Shown here: positions 62,201 through 64,000 of the stretch, one piece after another
Position numbering within the stretch: position 1 is the first letter of the stretch
Layout of the letters: every line of letters begins with the position of its first letter
Assembly (NCBI GenBank): GCA_946699065.1
Contig: CAMPDV010001540.1
Coordinates: 37,160 to 101,159, forward strand
DNA from: Loxodes magnus
Taxonomy: Eukaryota > Ciliophora > Karyorelictea > Loxodida > Loxodidae
Reading direction: 5' to 3'
Length of the DNA stretch: 64,000 bases
Notes under the pieces: generated by a model
Databases searched by the model: none
The model's input: only the letters and a program-made list of their open reading frames with translations
What the model was told of the DNA's origin: nothing
Translations under genes and position numbers: made by a program

Positions 62201-64000
62201 TTTTAATATACTTTAATATACTTTAATATACTTTAATATACTTTAATATACTTTAATATACTTTAATATACTTTAATATACTTTAATATACTTTAATATA
62301 CTTTAATATACTTTAATATACTTTAATATACTTTAATATACTTTAATATACTTTAATATACTTTAATATACTTTAATATACTTTAATATACTTTAATATA
62401 CTTTAATATACTTTAATATACTTTAATATACTTTAATATACTTTAATATACTTTAATATACTTTAATATACTTTAATATACTTTAATATACTTTAATATA
62501 CTTTAATATACTTTAATATACTTTAATATACTTTAATATACTTTAATATACTTTAATATACTTTAATATACTTTAATATACTTTAATATACTTTAATATA
62601 CTTTAATATACTTTAATATACTTTAATATACTTTAATATACTTTAATATACTTTAATATACTTTAATATACTTTAATACTTTATATACTTTAATATACTT
62701 TAATATACTTTAATATACTTTAATATACTTTAATATACTTTAATATACTTTAATATACTTTAATACTTTAATATACTTTAATATACTTTAATATACTTTA
62801 ATATACTTTAATATACTTTAATATACTTTAATATACTTTAATATACTTTAATATACTTTAATATACTTTAATATACTTTAATATACTTTAATATACTTTA
62901 ATATACTTTAATATACTTTAATATACTTTAATATACTTTAATATACTTTAATATACTTTAATATACTTTAATATACTTTAATATACTTTAATATACTTTA
63001 ATATACTTTAATATACTTTAATATACTTTAATATACTTTAATATACTTTAATATACTTTAATATACTTTAATATACTTTAATATACTTTAATATACTTTT
63101 AATACTTTAATATACTTTAATATACTTTAATATACTTTAATATACTTTAATATACTTTAATATACTTTAATATACTTTAATATACTTTAATATACTTTAA
63201 TATACTTTAATATACTTTAATATACTTTAATATACTTTAATATACTTTAATATACTTTAATATACTTTAATATACTTTTAATACTTTAATATACTTTAAT
63301 ATACTTTACTTTAATATACTTTAATATACTTTAATATACTTTAATATACTTTAATATACTTTAATATACTTTAATATACTTTACTTTAATATACTTTAAT
63401 ATACTTTAATATACTTTAATATACTTTAATATACTTTAATATACTTTAATATACTTTAATATACTTTAATATACTTTAATATACTTTAATATACTTTAAT
63501 ATACTTTAATATACTTTAATATACTTTAATATACTTTAATATACTTTAATATACTTTAATATACTTTAATATACTTTAATATACTTTAATATACTTTAAT
63601 ATACTTTAATATACTTTAATATACTTTAATATACTTTAATATACTTTAATATACTTTAATATACTTTAATATACTTTAATATACTTTAATATACTTTAAT
63701 ATACTTTAATATACTTTAATATACTTTATATACTTTATATATACTTTAATATACTTTAATATACTTTAATATACTTTAATATACTTTAATATACTTTAAT
63801 ATACTTTAATATACTTTAATATACTTTAATATACTTTAATATACTTTAATATACTTTAATATACTTTAATATACTTTAATATACTTTAATATACTTTAAT
63901 ATACTTTAATATACTTTAATATACTTTAATATACTTTAATATACTTTAATATACTTTAATATACTTTAATATACTTTAATATACTTTAATATACTTTAAT
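59219..64000. repeat. 10-bp satellite (AATATACTTT)n, at least 4.78 kb
   Basis: Nearly uniform copies of AATATACTTT run to the window end, about 475 units. Irregularities are almost all length changes (AATACTTT, AATATATATACTTT, ACTTTTAAT). Substitutions are very rare, for example one C at 59490. The unit equals about one helical turn. The array may be centromeric or heterochromatic satellite; its true length is unknown because it is cut by the window. Confidence 0.95.

Noticed and set aside
59219-64000. CRISPR array or telomere
   Set aside because: The 10-bp units have no spacers and do not match the G-rich ciliate telomere repeat.

Overview
ORGANISM. About 80% A+T. Almost no ORF survives the standard code, but frames of 150-360 codons open when UAA and UAG are read as glutamine and only UGA stops. 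This is the ciliate code of Tetrahymena and Paramecium relatives. With the density of retroelement debris, satellites and broken genes, the best reading is germline (micronuclear) DNA of a Tetrahymena-like oligohymenophorean, probably germline-limited and perhaps pericentromeric. No telomeric repeat and no good chromosome-breakage site was seen. LAYOUT. 0.6-7.6 kb: packed, decayed coding blocks on both strands that I cannot assign to a family, split by a divergent 18S rRNA fragment (5.73-6.04 kb). 8.4-10.2 kb: a LINE whose reverse-transcriptase domain is in two parts, the second inverted. 12.8-13.3 and 32.8-33.3 kb: two related structured repeats (called Y); the second carries a tandem three-way-junction RNA motif. 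15.0-15.9 kb and 31.4-52.8 kb: about ten copies of a short retroposon family that encodes only a coiled-coil plus CCHC zinc-knuckle protein and ends in hairpins. Two copies have clear target-site duplications, and one sits inside a LINE endonuclease ORF at 30.2-31.4 kb. 17.2-18.0 and 37.0-37.5 kb: two copies of another repeat (called X) with a small conserved ORF. 22.4-24.8 kb, minus strand: a type I membrane protein gene with cysteine-rich furin-like repeats, a transmembrane helix and a Q-rich tail, now broken. 28.0-28.6 kb: a perfect 8-bp satellite. 55.9-56.2 kb: a GC-rich 312-bp insert between 15-bp direct repeats. 59.2 kb to the window end: at least 4.78 kb of a 10-bp satellite. The rest is A+T-rich filler. 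HOW IT FITS TOGETHER. Nothing here looks like a working metabolic or defence operon. The window is best explained as a retroelement graveyard. The CCHC family resembles 'half-LINEs': an ORF1-like RNA-binding protein gene with a folded 3' end, presumably moved by a partner LINE such as those whose RT and endonuclease pieces lie nearby. That dependence is inference. All family calls come from reading motifs by eye; no search was run.
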